Shown piece by piece: positions 46,015-55,397 of a stretch of 64,000 nt of DNA. The translations under genes and the position numbers were made by a program. Within the stretch, counting starts at the first letter, position 1, and each line of letters begins with the position of its first letter. The notes beneath the pieces were generated by a model. The model did no database searches. It saw only the letters and a list, made by a program, of their open reading frames with translations, and was not told the DNA's origin. This DNA is from Streptomyces zagrosensis (lineage in GTDB: Bacteria > Actinomycetota > Actinomycetes > Streptomycetales > Streptomycetaceae): NCBI RefSeq assembly GCF_014203645.1, contig NZ_JACHJL010000005.1, forward strand, positions 1 through 64,000. The letters are read 5' to 3'.

Positions 46015-48021
46015 TTGCGAGGTTTCACCCGAGGACGATCGAGAACGCAAGGCCGCGCCGGCGGTAGGCGAAGGCCGTCACCGCGTACGGCAGGAGCCGT
46101 AGCGTCGATCGCCCTGCTGTTCCCACTGTTGTCATCAGCTCCGTCCGCCACCGCCGAGCAGCCGCACAGCAGCAGCCTGCGGCAGGCGTTCACGGACGCG
46201 TCGGAGCGCTACCGGGTGCCGCACAGCGTGCTGCTCGGTGTCTCGTACCTAGAATCCCGCTGGGACGGCCACCACGGTGCGCCCAGCGTGAGCGGCGGCT
46301 ACGGCCCCATGCACCTGACCGACGCGTCCACGGCCCTGGCCCAGGCACCGCATCACTCACACGGCGCGCAAGACCCTCGCGGTGACACCGCGCGAGCCCC
46401 CAAGCGGGTCACATCCGCGCCACCGAGGCAGCCGGCGCCCGATGACCTGCCGGCACGCCTGCGCACCCTGGAGCGTGCGCAGCGGCTCACCGGCATCCCG
46501 GCGCAGGATCTGCGCAAGAGCGCCACGGCCAATGTGTACGGCGGCGCGGCCCTGCTCGCCGCCGCGCAGAAACGTCTCGGCCTGCCGCTGAGCAAGGACC
46601 CGGCCCAGTGGTACGCGGCGGTCGCCGACTATGCGGGTGCCTCCGATGCGGCGACGGCCACGGTGTTCGCGGGCGAGGTGTACGAGGTGATCCGCTCGGG
46701 GGTCAGCCGTACCACCGACTCGGGCCAGCGGCTTCGAATCGACCCGCACCCGGGTCTGCGGCCCGCCACCGGGCAGGTGCGGCGGCTCAAGCTGCCCGCC
46801 GCTGACCGGGCGCCCGGCGTCGAGTGCCCGCGCGGCGTCGCCTGCGAGTCCATCCCCGCCCCGTACCAGGAACTCGCGGACGGTGACTACGGCAACCATG
46901 ACAAGGCCGACCGCCCGGCGTCCCAGCAGATCGACTACATCCTGGTGCATGACACCGAGGGGTACTGGGACACCGCGATCAAGCTGGTGCAGGACCCCGA
47001 GTACGTGTCGTGGCACTACACCCTGCGGGCCTCGGACGGCCATATCGCGCAGCATGTGCCGACCAAGGACGTCGGGTGGCACGCGGGCAACTGGTACGTC
47101 AACGCCAAGTCGGTGGGCCTGGAGCACGAGGGCTTCTTGACGGCGCCCGACGCCTGGTACACGGAGGCGATGTACCGCTCGTCGGCGCGGCTGGTGAGCT
47201 ACCTGGCACGCAGGTACGACATTCCGCTGGACCGGCAGCACATCCTGGGCCACGACAACATTCCCGGCACCGTCCCCTCAACGATCAAGGGCATGCACAC
47301 CGACCCCGGGCCGTACTGGGACTGGGCGCACTACTTCCAGCTGCTGGGCGCACCGCTCACCCGCACGGCGGGCCCGGGCGGTGGCCTGGTCACCATCCGG
47401 CCCGACTATGACCGGCACCAACCGGTCTACACCGGCTGCGACAAGCCGGATCAGGCGTGCCCACCGCACGGCTCGGGCGCGGTGCGGCTGCATACCGCGC
47501 CCCGCGCGGACGCTCCCCTGGTCCAGGACATCGGGTTGCGCCCGGATGGCTCGCCGTCCACAACCGGGGTCAACGACACCGGCGCCCGGGCCTCGACCGG
47601 GCAGCAGTACGCGGTGGCGGGACGGGCGAGCGGCTGGACGGCCATCTGGTACCTGGGGCAAAAGGCGTGGTTCCACAACCCTGCACAGCGACCCACTGCC
47701 GTGCCCGCCAGGGGCCTGGTGGTGACGCCGAGGCCCGGCGCAAGCGAGGTCCCGGTGTATGGCAGGGCGTATCCGGAGCCGGAGGCGTACCCGCAGGGCG
47801 TGCCCGTACAGGCCGTGTCGCCGCTGCCGTACACGCTGAAGCAAGGCCAGCGTTACGCGGTGGGGTTGCGCACCCGCGGGGAGTATCTGTGGGCCGCGAC
47901 CTTCGATCCAGCCGGCCACAAGGTGGTGCGCGGCAAGGACACGTACTACCAAATCCAGTTCGGGCACCGGGTGGCCTTCGTACGGGCGGCCGATGTGACG
48001 GTGCGGCCCACGGGCCGGTAG
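46015..48021 (+). CDS. Secreted N-acetylmuramoyl-L-alanine amidase (amidase_2) with SLT-like domain
   Basis: A 668-residue exported peptidoglycan hydrolase. A twin-Arg-free basic start and hydrophobic core (AGAVASIALLFPLLSSAPS) form a signal peptide. Next is an SLT-like helical domain with VSYLESRWDGHHG (Glu near 74). The zinc amidase_2/PGRP domain follows, with HDTEGYWD (His near 312), HYTLRASDGHIAQHV and MHTDPGPYWDW (His near 429). The C-terminal 200 residues look like beta repeats for wall binding. TTG at 46015 is chosen because GAGGAGG lies five bases before it; a GTG at 45967 has no such site. It cleaves the amide bond between muramic acid and the stem peptide. Confidence 0.9.
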   Translation: MRGFTRGRSRTQGRAGGRRRPSPRTAGAVASIALLFPLLSSAPSATAEQPHSSSLRQAFTDASERYRVPHSVLLGVSYLESRWDGHHGAPSVSGGYGPMHLTDASTALAQAPHHSHGAQDPRGDTARAPKRVTSAPPRQPAPDDLPARLRTLERAQRLTGIPAQDLRKSATANVYGGAALLAAAQKRLGLPLSKDPAQWYAAVADYAGASDAATATVFAGEVYEVIRSGVSRTTDSGQRLRIDPHPGLRPATGQVRRLKLPAADRAPGVECPRGVACESIPAPYQELADGDYGNHDKADRPASQQIDYILVHDTEGYWDTAIKLVQDPEYVSWHYTLRASDGHIAQHVPTKDVGWHAGNWYVNAKSVGLEHEGFLTAPDAWYTEAMYRSSARLVSYLARRYDIPLDRQHILGHDNIPGTVPSTIKGMHTDPGPYWDWAHYFQLLGAPLTRTAGPGGGLVTIRPDYDRHQPVYTGCDKPDQACPPHGSGAVRLHTAPRADAPLVQDIGLRPDGSPSTTGVNDTGARASTGQQYAVAGRASGWTAIWYLGQKAWFHNPAQRPTAVPARGLVVTPRPGASEVPVYGRAYPEPEAYPQGVPVQAVSPLPYTLKQGQRYAVGLRTRGEYLWAATFDPAGHKVVRGKDTYYQIQFGHRVAFVRAADVTVRPTGR

Positions 48022-48183
48022 CGCGACGACATCCCGCACCACGATCAGCGGCCACCACGGCTGGAGGACGACGAAAGGCCCCTGCCGCACCTACCGGGCG
48101 TCGGGGGCCTGCTCAGCGCTGGCGCGCCGCGCTGTCGCCGATCAGCGGTGCTGCGGGCGTGTGCCGTCGCGAAGGCGCCTGGC

Positions 48184-48681
48184 TCAGGTCTGTTGGAAAA
48201 GCTCTGCCGGCAGCGGCTTCAGCAGCCGATACAGGTCGTCGGTGATGGGCCGGTCCCAGCTTGCGATGGTGACCAGCACGCCGTCGTTGCGGTCAAATTG
48301 CACGCAGGAGACCCGGCTCTCGGAGAGCTTGATGCGCCGCACGATCAGCAGGTTGTCCTCGTGCATCACGGGGCTGTCCTCGGAGCTGACCGTCTCGACG
48401 GGTTCGTCGTGGCCGAGTGCGTCAAGGAGCTGCGTCACCTCGAACGGCACACCCTCCCCCACCTCGCGGACGGGCGAGCCCGCCGGCAGGTTCCCGATGA
48501 TCATCGCGGGCCCGCGCCCACCGAACAGGTCGTACCGCAAGAACACGCCCTGGCAGCTACCGTCCGGCGCGGGCAGCAGCCCGGCACCGAGGTCACCGGG
48601 CCAGTCTCCTGGGTCCATGGCGAGGACATCGAAGTCCGGACCTGTAGGCGTAGCGGCGCTGCGGCGGCGGAGAAACGACAT
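48184..48681 (-). CDS. Conserved hypothetical protein
   Basis: A 165-residue soluble protein without a recognised domain. It has a basic N terminus (SFLRRRSA) and a beta-rich body (YDLFGGRGPAMIIGNLPAGS, SRVSCVQFDRNDGVLVTIAS). The ATG at 48681 is at the point where coding likeness begins; a longer reading to 49116 shows no protein-like composition. It could be a small immunity or regulatory protein; nothing in the neighbourhood settles it. Confidence 0.6.
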   Translation of the reverse strand: MSFLRRRSAATPTGPDFDVLAMDPGDWPGDLGAGLLPAPDGSCQGVFLRYDLFGGRGPAMIIGNLPAGSPVREVGEGVPFEVTQLLDALGHDEPVETVSSEDSPVMHEDNLLIVRRIKLSESRVSCVQFDRNDGVLVTIASWDRPITDDLYRLLKPLPAELFQQT

Positions 48682-48947
48682 GCGCACATGGTACGTGCCC
48701 GCGGAGACGTCGCGCGGCGCATGGGGGAGCTGATGGGCTCGACCCGCTGGCCGGGGTTTTCCACCAGGCAGCGAAATCGCCGCCCGGATTTCACCACTCA
48801 TCATGAGGAAGGGCCGCGATGTGCATAGGGGGGTCGGGCCTGGCAAGGCGAGAGGGGCGGGACGGCGCGGGCGGCCTTGCCGAGATGTTCCGGCTTGGCC
48901 GTCCACGGTCCGACCTGAAGGCCGCCGGCAGGAAGGCGGCAGCCTGG

Positions 48948-49187
48948 TCAGGTGAGGTCGAACTCGCCATCTCTGGCGCCGAGTACGAAGGCGCGCCACT
49001 CGGCCGGGGTGAAGATCAGCGCAGGTCCTTCCGGGCTTCGGCCGTCGCGCATCGCGATGTAGCCCTCGACAAAGGCGATTTGCACATCGCCCGTCCCCTG
49101 GCTGCTCGACTGCCAATGCGCGGCGCTCAGGTCGAGTTGCGGCTTCTTACCGCCCGCCAGTGTCTGTTCAGTGGTGCTGTCGGCCAC
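48948..49187 (-). CDS. DUF397 protein
   Basis: A 79-residue DUF397 protein. The family core is HWQSSSQGTGDVQIAFVEG followed by RDGRSPEGPALIFTPAEWRAFV and EFDLT at the end, all present. DUF397 proteins in Streptomyces usually sit next to a Scr1-type XRE regulator and may act as its partner. Here the nearest such regulator is about 5 kb away (54405-55325), so this copy is an orphan. Confidence 0.92.
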   Translation of the reverse strand: MADSTTEQTLAGGKKPQLDLSAAHWQSSSQGTGDVQIAFVEGYIAMRDGRSPEGPALIFTPAEWRAFVLGARDGEFDLT

Positions 49188-49504
49188 GTCCGTGCTCCTC
49201 CCGGTTCGTCGTCCGGGGTCAGACTATCCATCGACCCCGGTCCGGAACAGGCCGCTACGGAAGATGCTCGGCCCGTGACCGGGGGAACGCGCGTACGCAC
49301 GTACGAGATGCGGAAGAGGGGCAGTGAGGCAGCGCTCAAACAGCGAGGCGGACGTGACATCGCCGGCCTGTGGGTGCTGCCCCGAGCCTGCCCCTTGTCT
49401 CCCGCGCCGGCGCTCCTTTTCCTGGCCGTGCGCCCCCTCGTGGCCCGTGCGTCCAGGCTGCTCCTGTCAAGGTTCGAGCCGGCGAGCAGGCGGCGTCCCG
49501 TGGG
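49188..49504. other. Intergenic stretch
   Basis: About 320 bases between the DUF397 gene and the end of the chorismate mutase gene. No gene, repeat or clear signal was seen. Confidence 0.45.
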
Positions 49505-50191
49505 CTATCGCCCGGCCGCTACCGGTGGCGCGCACACCGAACGCAGGCTGCGGGCCAGCGCCAGGGTGTGCACCGGGTCCAGCGCCTGTTCTTGGCGGGT
49601 GCGTACGCCCGCGGTCAGCAGCACCACATCGCACAGCGGCGCCGTGCGGGCGGGCTCAGAGGTGGCGATGGCGCGGACCAGGCCGCCGTTGACGCGGTTG
49701 ATCTCTGCGCGGACCGCGGCCAGGTCGGTGGGCTCGGTCGGGGCCTGTGACGGGTCGGCCTGCCACCGGCGGTGCAGGGCACGTTGGACGAGCTTGTTCG
49801 CCTCGATCTGGTCCCGGAAGATTCCCACCGTCGCCTTCGGGTCGGCGCCCACCTCGCGCGCCTGCCGCGCGACGGCCTTCAGCACCTGCCGTTCGCGCTC
49901 GGGGTCGTCGATCGGGCTTTCGGTACCCCACTTCGCCGCTGCGACCAGGTCCGCCGTCAGCAGTCGGCGCGCGGACAGCTCGGCCAGCGGGCGCAGTTGG
50001 GCCCCGTGGCCGTGCACGGGCACCACATGCCGCGCGGTGCCCGCGTCGTGGGCGGAGGCCACCGTGCCCGGCGCGCTCGCCGTTGGCTGCGCCGGGCCTG
50101 GCGCGGCCAACGCGCCGCTGGTCGCAGTGGCGAGCGCGATCGTGGCGAAGGCGGTGATCAGCATGCGGCGGCCGGAGTTCGTCAGACGCAA
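49505..50191 (-). CDS. Secreted chorismate mutase (AroQ-gamma type)
   Basis: A 228-residue protein with a signal peptide (hydrophobic stretch ITAFATIALATATSGALAAP). The helical AroQ domain follows (LAELSARRLLTADLVAAAK, then DPERERQVLKAVARQA and IFRDQIEANKLVQRALHRRW), as in the exported mutases of mycobacteria and some streptomycetes. It would convert chorismate to prephenate outside the membrane, an unexplained location for a biosynthetic step. TTG at 50191 has AAGGA four bases before it and is preferred to ATG at 50164. The kinase-TPR gene ends 67 bases upstream on the same strand. Confidence 0.85.
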   Translation of the reverse strand: MRLTNSGRRMLITAFATIALATATSGALAAPGPAQPTASAPGTVASAHDAGTARHVVPVHGHGAQLRPLAELSARRLLTADLVAAAKWGTESPIDDPERERQVLKAVARQAREVGADPKATVGIFRDQIEANKLVQRALHRRWQADPSQAPTEPTDLAAVRAEINRVNGGLVRAIATSEPARTAPLCDVVLLTAGVRTRQEQALDPVHTLALARSLRSVCAPPVAAGR

Positions 50192-50257
50192 GGCGTCCTT
50201 CGGGTGTCCTTTTCGTGGCAGTGATGGTGACGGCGGTAGCGATGGAGACACGGCGGG

Positions 50258-52576
50258 TCAGTCGTCGCGCGGGGTTTGGGCCCGGTGCAGGGCGGCGGCC
50301 TGGCGGTAGACGGCGACCGCCTCCTCGTTGCGGCCGAGCCGCTCCAGGCACTGCGCCTCGTCGTTGCGGCTGGCGAGGGTGTCGGGATGGTCATCGCCAA
50401 GGACCCGGGCCCGGGCGGTGGCGACCTGGTGATAGGCCGTCAACGCGTCCGGCCAGCGATCGAGCCATCCCAGGCACACCGCCACCTCGCGGCGGCTGAC
50501 CAGGGTGTCGGGGTGGTCGTGGCCCAGTACACGTTCCCGGACGGCGCATACGTCCCTGGCCTCGGCCAGCGCCTCTTCCCAGCGCCCGAGGCGGCCGAGG
50601 TTGACGCCCAGGCCGTGCCGGGCCCGCAGCGTCTCCGGGTCGGCGCCGCCGTGCACCCGCGTCCGGTCAGCGGCCAACTCCCGGTAGAGCGCCAGCGCCT
50701 CCTGGCTGCGACCGAGCCGGCCCAGGCTGATGCCCACCTCGTAACGGGACGCGAGGGTGTCAGGGTGGTCAGCGCCCAGCGCCTGTTCGCGTGCGGTGGC
50801 CACCTCGCGGTAGGTGCGCAAGGCCTCGTCCCAGCGGCCGAGTTGGCCGAGTGCGTACGCCACCTCGTACCGCGTGACGAGCGTGTCCGGGTGCAGTGCA
50901 CCGAGCACCCTGCCGCGGGCGGCGGCCACCTCGTACGCCATCCGGTACGACTCGTCCAAGCGGCCAAGGCGGCTGAGGTTGAAGGCCAGGTTGTGCCGGC
51001 AGCGCAGGGTGTCGGGGTGATCAGTGCCTATGACACGCTCCCGGATGGCCAGCACGGTGACGTAGACCTGGTGCGCCTCCAGGTGGCGGCCGAGTTGGCC
51101 CAGGACGTACGCGGTCTCTTGACGGGCGGCGAGGGTGTCGGGGTGATCCGGGCCGAGCACCCGTTCTCGGCCGCCGGCCACCTGGGCGTACTCACGCAGC
51201 GCGTCGGCCGGGCGGCCGAGCCGCCCCAGCGTGAAGGCGATCTCGTAGCGGGACGCGAGGGTGTCGGGATGGTCGGGGCCGAGCGCCTGCTCCCGCTCGG
51301 CGGCCACCGCGCGGTGCACCTCGCCCGCCTCCTCCCAGCGGCCGAGTCGGGCGAAGCTGAGGCCGGCATGGTGGCGAATGGCCAGCCGGTCGAGCAGCCC
51401 CGGCGACGGAGTGGGGCGCTTGGCTTCGACGCTGGGTGCCGCCTGTGGCGGGCTGGCCAGGGGGCCCGTCCAGGAGCCGGTGAGCCCGGCGGAGCGGTCC
51501 ACCGCCTCCAGGGGCAACGCACCGCTGCCCGTCGCCTTGGAGCCGGTGGTCATGTGCCGGGCCCAGCCCGGCAGCCGGGGCTGGCCGCCCGCGAGGGGGG
51601 CGCCCACGCCGGGTGACTGGCCTCCGTCGCCGCTCGCGGCCGGCGCGCCGATGCCGATTCCGGTGCCGTCCGGGGCAGCGTTGCGATCGGCTGCCTGGAG
51701 CGTGTGGGCTCCCGGCTCCCGTCCCCGCGTGATGCGCGAGGCGAGCGCGGCGGCATCGTCCGGGCGCTCCCCCGGGTCCTTGGCCAAGAGGTCGAGTACG
51801 ACGTCCGCGAAGGATGGAGGCAGCTCTGGGCGGTGGCTGCGCAGCGGCTCCGGCGGGGTGTCGCGGTGGCCGACCAGTACCGCCCACGCGTCCTCGTGGT
51901 CGAAGGGCGGGGCCCCGGTGGCCAGTTCGTAGAGCACGCACCCGAGTGAGTACAGGTCGCTGCGGTGGTCCACGACGCCGCCGGAGATCTGCTCGGGCGA
52001 CATGTAGTGCGGGGTACCCATGGCGACACCGGTTCCCGTGAGCCGGGATGTGAGGCCGATGTCGTCGCCGAGTCTGGCGATGCCGAAGTCGCAGATCTTC
52101 ACCGTGCCGTCGGTCAGCCGCATGATGTTGGCGGGCTTGAGGTCGCGGTGCACGACGCCCTGCCGGTGGGTGTAGGCCAACGCCGCGCTGACCTGTGCGG
52201 CGATCTCCACGGTGTCCGCCACGGGCAGCGGGTGCGGCTGGCTGTCATCGAGGAGTTGGCTCAGGTTGCGTCCTTCGAGCAGTTCCATCACGAGGTAGAG
52301 GATGCCGTCGTACTCGCCGAAGTCGTGCACCACGGTCACTCCGCGGTGCTGGAGCGAGGCGGCGACCTGTGCCTCGCGACGGAAACGTTCGCGCAGGACC
52401 CGCAGGTACGAGGCGTCGTGCTGGGGGCCTATCGGCTTGAGGCACTTGACGGCGACGAGACGGCCTAGGGATGCGTCACGGGCGCGCCACACCTCGCCCA
52501 TGCCCCCTCGCCCGATGATGTCGAGAAGCTGGTACCGGCCCTGGATCAGCCTGGTCTCCGCCATCGAATCCGCCAT
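50258..52576 (-). CDS. Ser/Thr protein kinase with C-terminal TPR array
   Basis: A 772-residue soluble protein. The Hanks-type kinase (residues 13-285) has IIGRGGMGEVWRA, the catalytic VAVKCLK, HRDLKPANIM (near 145) and DFGIARL. A Pro/Gly-rich linker (about 290-420) leads to TPR repeats of about 42 residues (units such as LARLGRWEEAGEVHRAVAAEREQALGPDHPDTLASRYE repeating about eight times) of the kinesin-light-chain type. There is no transmembrane helix or PASTA tail, so it probably senses or binds a cytoplasmic partner through the TPRs. A downstream neighbour on the same strand encodes a secreted mutase and is unlikely to be the target. Confidence 0.93.
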   Translation of the reverse strand: MADSMAETRLIQGRYQLLDIIGRGGMGEVWRARDASLGRLVAVKCLKPIGPQHDASYLRVLRERFRREAQVAASLQHRGVTVVHDFGEYDGILYLVMELLEGRNLSQLLDDSQPHPLPVADTVEIAAQVSAALAYTHRQGVVHRDLKPANIMRLTDGTVKICDFGIARLGDDIGLTSRLTGTGVAMGTPHYMSPEQISGGVVDHRSDLYSLGCVLYELATGAPPFDHEDAWAVLVGHRDTPPEPLRSHRPELPPSFADVVLDLLAKDPGERPDDAAALASRITRGREPGAHTLQAADRNAAPDGTGIGIGAPAASGDGGQSPGVGAPLAGGQPRLPGWARHMTTGSKATGSGALPLEAVDRSAGLTGSWTGPLASPPQAAPSVEAKRPTPSPGLLDRLAIRHHAGLSFARLGRWEEAGEVHRAVAAEREQALGPDHPDTLASRYEIAFTLGRLGRPADALREYAQVAGGRERVLGPDHPDTLAARQETAYVLGQLGRHLEAHQVYVTVLAIRERVIGTDHPDTLRCRHNLAFNLSRLGRLDESYRMAYEVAAARGRVLGALHPDTLVTRYEVAYALGQLGRWDEALRTYREVATAREQALGADHPDTLASRYEVGISLGRLGRSQEALALYRELAADRTRVHGGADPETLRARHGLGVNLGRLGRWEEALAEARDVCAVRERVLGHDHPDTLVSRREVAVCLGWLDRWPDALTAYHQVATARARVLGDDHPDTLASRNDEAQCLERLGRNEEAVAVYRQAAALHRAQTPRDD

Positions 52577-52777
52577 CGACTGCCGCCGCCCCCGTCGTGT
52601 CTCGCTGTGATCTCCCCAGCCCGTCCAGTATGGCCGCCGGGTCGAGCGGCATGAAGGCGAGGAAAGGACGGCGCGCTTCGGCGCTGGGCCCGTGCACGGG
52701 CCGGGCTTTCGGCGAGGCAGCGCGTATCGTCAGACCCAAAGCCGTGTCATACGGGCCAACGAGCGAATGGAGAAGCC

Positions 52778-52924
52778 ATGCCAGGCTTGGTGAGTCGCAT
52801 CAAGGCGTTTGCCCGCAGCCCCCAGGGGCGCAGGTTGGTGGCACAGGGTAGGAGCGCGGCGTCCGACCCCAGGAAGCGGTCACAGGCCATGCAACTCTTG
52901 CGCCGGCTACGGGGGCGGCGCTAA
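52778..52924 (+). CDS. Small basic conserved protein (48 aa)
   Basis: An ATG with a GGAGAAG ribosome site opens a 48-residue Arg/Lys-rich reading frame (PGLVSRIKAFARSPQGRR, then ASDPRKRSQAMQLLRRLRGRR). It resembles a small conserved streptomycete protein of the same length and ending. The role is unknown; a nucleic-acid or ribosome contact would suit the charge. It is shorter than most gene finders' cut-off. Confidence 0.7.
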   Translation: MPGLVSRIKAFARSPQGRRLVAQGRSAASDPRKRSQAMQLLRRLRGRR

Positions 52925-53217
52925 GGGCGGAGCGCAGCAGGCGCCAAGGAGGGGGCGGGCGCTGAAGCCGGGGCTCAGGGCGGACCCGGGGCTGGAAGGG
53001 TTGCCACCGGGCAGGCGCTGAGGCCGCTGGGACGGCGCGATGGGGTGGTGGAGTACCGCGGAACCTTCGCGTTCTCCACACACCCCTTCCGCATGGAGGG
53101 AACTCGCTGAGCCGCATCTCGCACCGGAACCGCTGAGCTGTGTTTTACGGTGCAATTGCCGAGCGGCGCCCGGCACCCGTGTGTGCGGCCTCGACGGCGC
53201 GGGGTCGGCCCTCATCT

Positions 53218-53451
53218 TCAGGCCGTCCTGGTACCGGCGATGGGGCCGGGCAGCGCAAGGGCTTCGACGCTCTCGGGGGCCGCGGCCCCCGCCATCAGCC
53301 CGGCCCCCTTCAACGTGTCCTCGACCTCGGACCATCCCCAGACCGCAAGGCCGATCAAGGCGCTGAGCACCAGCACCGCGATCACGCAGCCGTCGATCCA
53401 CTTCGAGCTCGCTGCGTCGGGGGGCCCGATATCGGTCGCGTCCGTTTCCAT
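53218..53451 (-). CDS. Small single-pass membrane protein
   Basis: The product is about 77 residues. An acidic N terminus (METDATD) precedes one hydrophobic segment (CVIAVLVLSALIGLAVWGW) and a polar tail. GGTGAG lies seven bases before the ATG. No family is recognised. A protein of this shape may be a small regulator or a leftover, so the call is tentative. Confidence 0.5.
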   Translation of the reverse strand: METDATDIGPPDAASSKWIDGCVIAVLVLSALIGLAVWGWSEVEDTLKGAGLMAGAAAPESVEALALPGPIAGTRTA

Positions 53452-53567
53452 GCAGCTCACCATAGCCAACGGCCGCCACCCGTCCATGAGTTGTCGTACT
53501 CAAGGTCGCTGAGTATCCGCTCACGGCAGAGCGAGCCTGGCGGGCAGCGTGCCCGCGCTCGGTGTTG

Positions 53568-54365
53568 TCACCCGATGCGGCCCCAGAGGCCGTACATGCA
53601 AGCCTCGCTCGGATCTGCGTCGCGGGAGTGGCCGCCGGGGTGCCATTGGTTGGTGGCCACGATGCCGGGAGGCAGCACGGTGACGCCGGCCTGATCCATG
53701 AGCGCGTGCAATTCGTCTCGGCTGCGCATATGGGAGGGGATACCGAATTTCTGGTACACGTCCTGCATCGTTTGGACCTTGGTGTGTGCGAAGTCGTACG
53801 TGCCATGCGAGAGGACGACCAGCGAACCGGGCGTCAAAGCCGCGGTGTACTCGGTGAGCAGGGCGGGGATGTCCACGTCGGTGATGTAAGGCACGACCGC
53901 GGCGAGGAGCACGGCGACCGGGCAGGTGAAGTCAATGGTCTCGCGAACGACAGAGGACTCCAGCACGAGTTGCGGGTCGCGAATGTCCGCGACCAGGTAG
54001 CCGAGGCTCCCCCGCCCGGCGCCGGCCCCGTGTTCCTCCAGGTGGGCCACGACCTCTGGGGAGTGGTCAACGTAGGCCACGTTGACCGTGTCCACGGCCT
54101 GGGCGACGTCGTGCACATTGCGCTCCATGGGCCGCCCCGCCCCGAGATCCAGGATCTGCGTGATGCCGTGCTGGCGCACGGCCGCCTCGGCCGCTGCCAG
54201 GACGAAGGCGCGGTTGTGTTGGGCGAGCAGACGTGCAGAGGGGACGGCGGTGAGTAGTGTCCGCGCCAGCTCCTGGTCACGCTCGTGGAGGTTCTTCGCG
54301 GAGGACTGGAGCACTCCGGCGTAGACGTTGGGGACCTGCATACCCGGCCGACGGTCATCGGTCAT
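53568..54365 (-). CDS. SAM-dependent methyltransferase (DUF574/Methyltransf_19)
   Basis: A 265-residue class I methyltransferase. The glycine loop ILDLGAGRPM (residues 71-80) and the acidic strand end AYVDHSPEVVAH are clear. DGVDIPALLTEYTAALTPGSLVVLSH-like features are typical of the DUF574 family, which is abundant in Streptomyces. The start ATG 54365 follows CGGAGG five bases upstream. It lies 39 bases after the XRE regulator gene on the same strand, a pairing seen often in this genus. Confidence 0.88.
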   Translation of the reverse strand: MTDDRRPGMQVPNVYAGVLQSSAKNLHERDQELARTLLTAVPSARLLAQHNRAFVLAAAEAAVRQHGITQILDLGAGRPMERNVHDVAQAVDTVNVAYVDHSPEVVAHLEEHGAGAGRGSLGYLVADIRDPQLVLESSVVRETIDFTCPVAVLLAAVVPYITDVDIPALLTEYTAALTPGSLVVLSHGTYDFAHTKVQTMQDVYQKFGIPSHMRSRDELHALMDQAGVTVLPPGIVATNQWHPGGHSRDADPSEACMYGLWGRIG

Positions 54366-54404
54366 GGGTTCCTCCGTAAGGGGTGGGTGTAAGTCAAGGG
54401 GCGG

Positions 54405-55325
54405 TTATTCGCGGTTCCAGTCATCACGCGAAGCCTTGAGTAGCGCGCGCGTCTCTGTCTTCGATGCGGCCATGCCCACGGTGCGGTCCCACAGTTCGGT
54501 GTAGTACGTGACGGTGCGCGGGTCGTCCACGAGCTCGCCGCGATCGCCGCGAGGGAACACCAGGGCGTCGGGCAAGACGTCCGGCCGTAGACGGTAATAC
54601 GTGTGGTCCCCGGCCAGTGCGGCAGGCGGTGGGTCCTGGGTGCTGCGGGCGAGTTGGATCGTCACGCCCGGTCGGGTGCTCAACTCGATCAGGTGGTCGA
54701 GCTGCGCCCGCATGACCGCGGGGCTGCCGACCGTCCAGCGCAACCCGGCCTCGGCGATCACCATCCACAGCCGGCCTTTGGTACGCGCCAGGACGGCCAG
54801 GCGGTCTGGAGTGAGGTCGTCCAGCAGGCGCGGCGCGCCGCGCAAGGGGCCGGCGGCCAGGGCGGCAGCGTAGTCCGCGGTGCGGAGCAGCACCGGCACC
54901 AGCGTGGCGTACTCCCGGATCTGTTCGGCCGCGCTTTCCAGGGCGAGCAGGTCAGCAACCCATCCGGAGGCCACGGGGTGGGTGTCCCACCAGTTGGCCT
55001 CCGTAGCCCGGTCCACCATCTCCAGCAGGTCGGCGATGGCCGCATCAGTGAGCTGCTCCAGTATCGGGCGTTGTGCAATGGCCGCCTGGTAGTGCTGCAA
55101 CAGGGTCTTGATCACGGGCAGTTTGGGCTTGCTGACCGCGCCTTCGATGCGGCGGACGGTCATCGTGGTCATGCGCAGCACTTGGGCGACCTCGTCGAGG
55201 GAGAGGTCCGCCGCTTCCCTGAGCCGTCGCATACGTGCGGCGATCACTCGGCGCAAGGCGGCCGGCGCGGGCCCGGCGCGGCGGGGCCCGGAGTCGGAGT
55301 CGGACGACGGCACGAGTCCTCCCAT
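54405..55325 (-). CDS. Scr1-family XRE regulator (DUF5753)
   Basis: A 306-residue regulator. The N-terminal helix-turn-helix (RRVIAARMRRLREAADLSLDEVA, then LRMTTMTVRRIEGAVSKPKL) is followed by a DUF5753 C-terminal domain (HPVASGWVADLLALESAAEQIREYATLVPVLLRT). Homologues control sporulation or antibiotic genes in Streptomyces. A 12-bp palindrome (55386-55397) in the divergent gap is a candidate site. It precedes the methyltransferase gene on the same strand, and they are likely one transcript. Confidence 0.9.
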   Translation of the reverse strand: MGGLVPSSDSDSGPRRAGPAPAALRRVIAARMRRLREAADLSLDEVAQVLRMTTMTVRRIEGAVSKPKLPVIKTLLQHYQAAIAQRPILEQLTDAAIADLLEMVDRATEANWWDTHPVASGWVADLLALESAAEQIREYATLVPVLLRTADYAAALAAGPLRGAPRLLDDLTPDRLAVLARTKGRLWMVIAEAGLRWTVGSPAVMRAQLDHLIELSTRPGVTIQLARSTQDPPPAALAGDHTYYRLRPDVLPDALVFPRGDRGELVDDPRTVTYYTELWDRTVGMAASKTETRALLKASRDDWNRE

Positions 55326-55385
55326 CTCTCGTGGGGAGCTGATCTGTGGATCATCGTAGTCACTCGTTCTTGAGTCTGGACAAAA

Positions 55386-55397
55386 TGTGAATTCACA
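55386..55397. promoter_or_regulatory. 12-bp palindrome in an AT-rich divergent promoter
   Basis: TGTGAATTCACA lies in an unusually AT-rich 70-base region between the XRE gene and the plus-strand gene starting at 55519. It is a plausible operator for the XRE regulator, but 12-bp palindromes can arise by chance. Confidence 0.45.
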
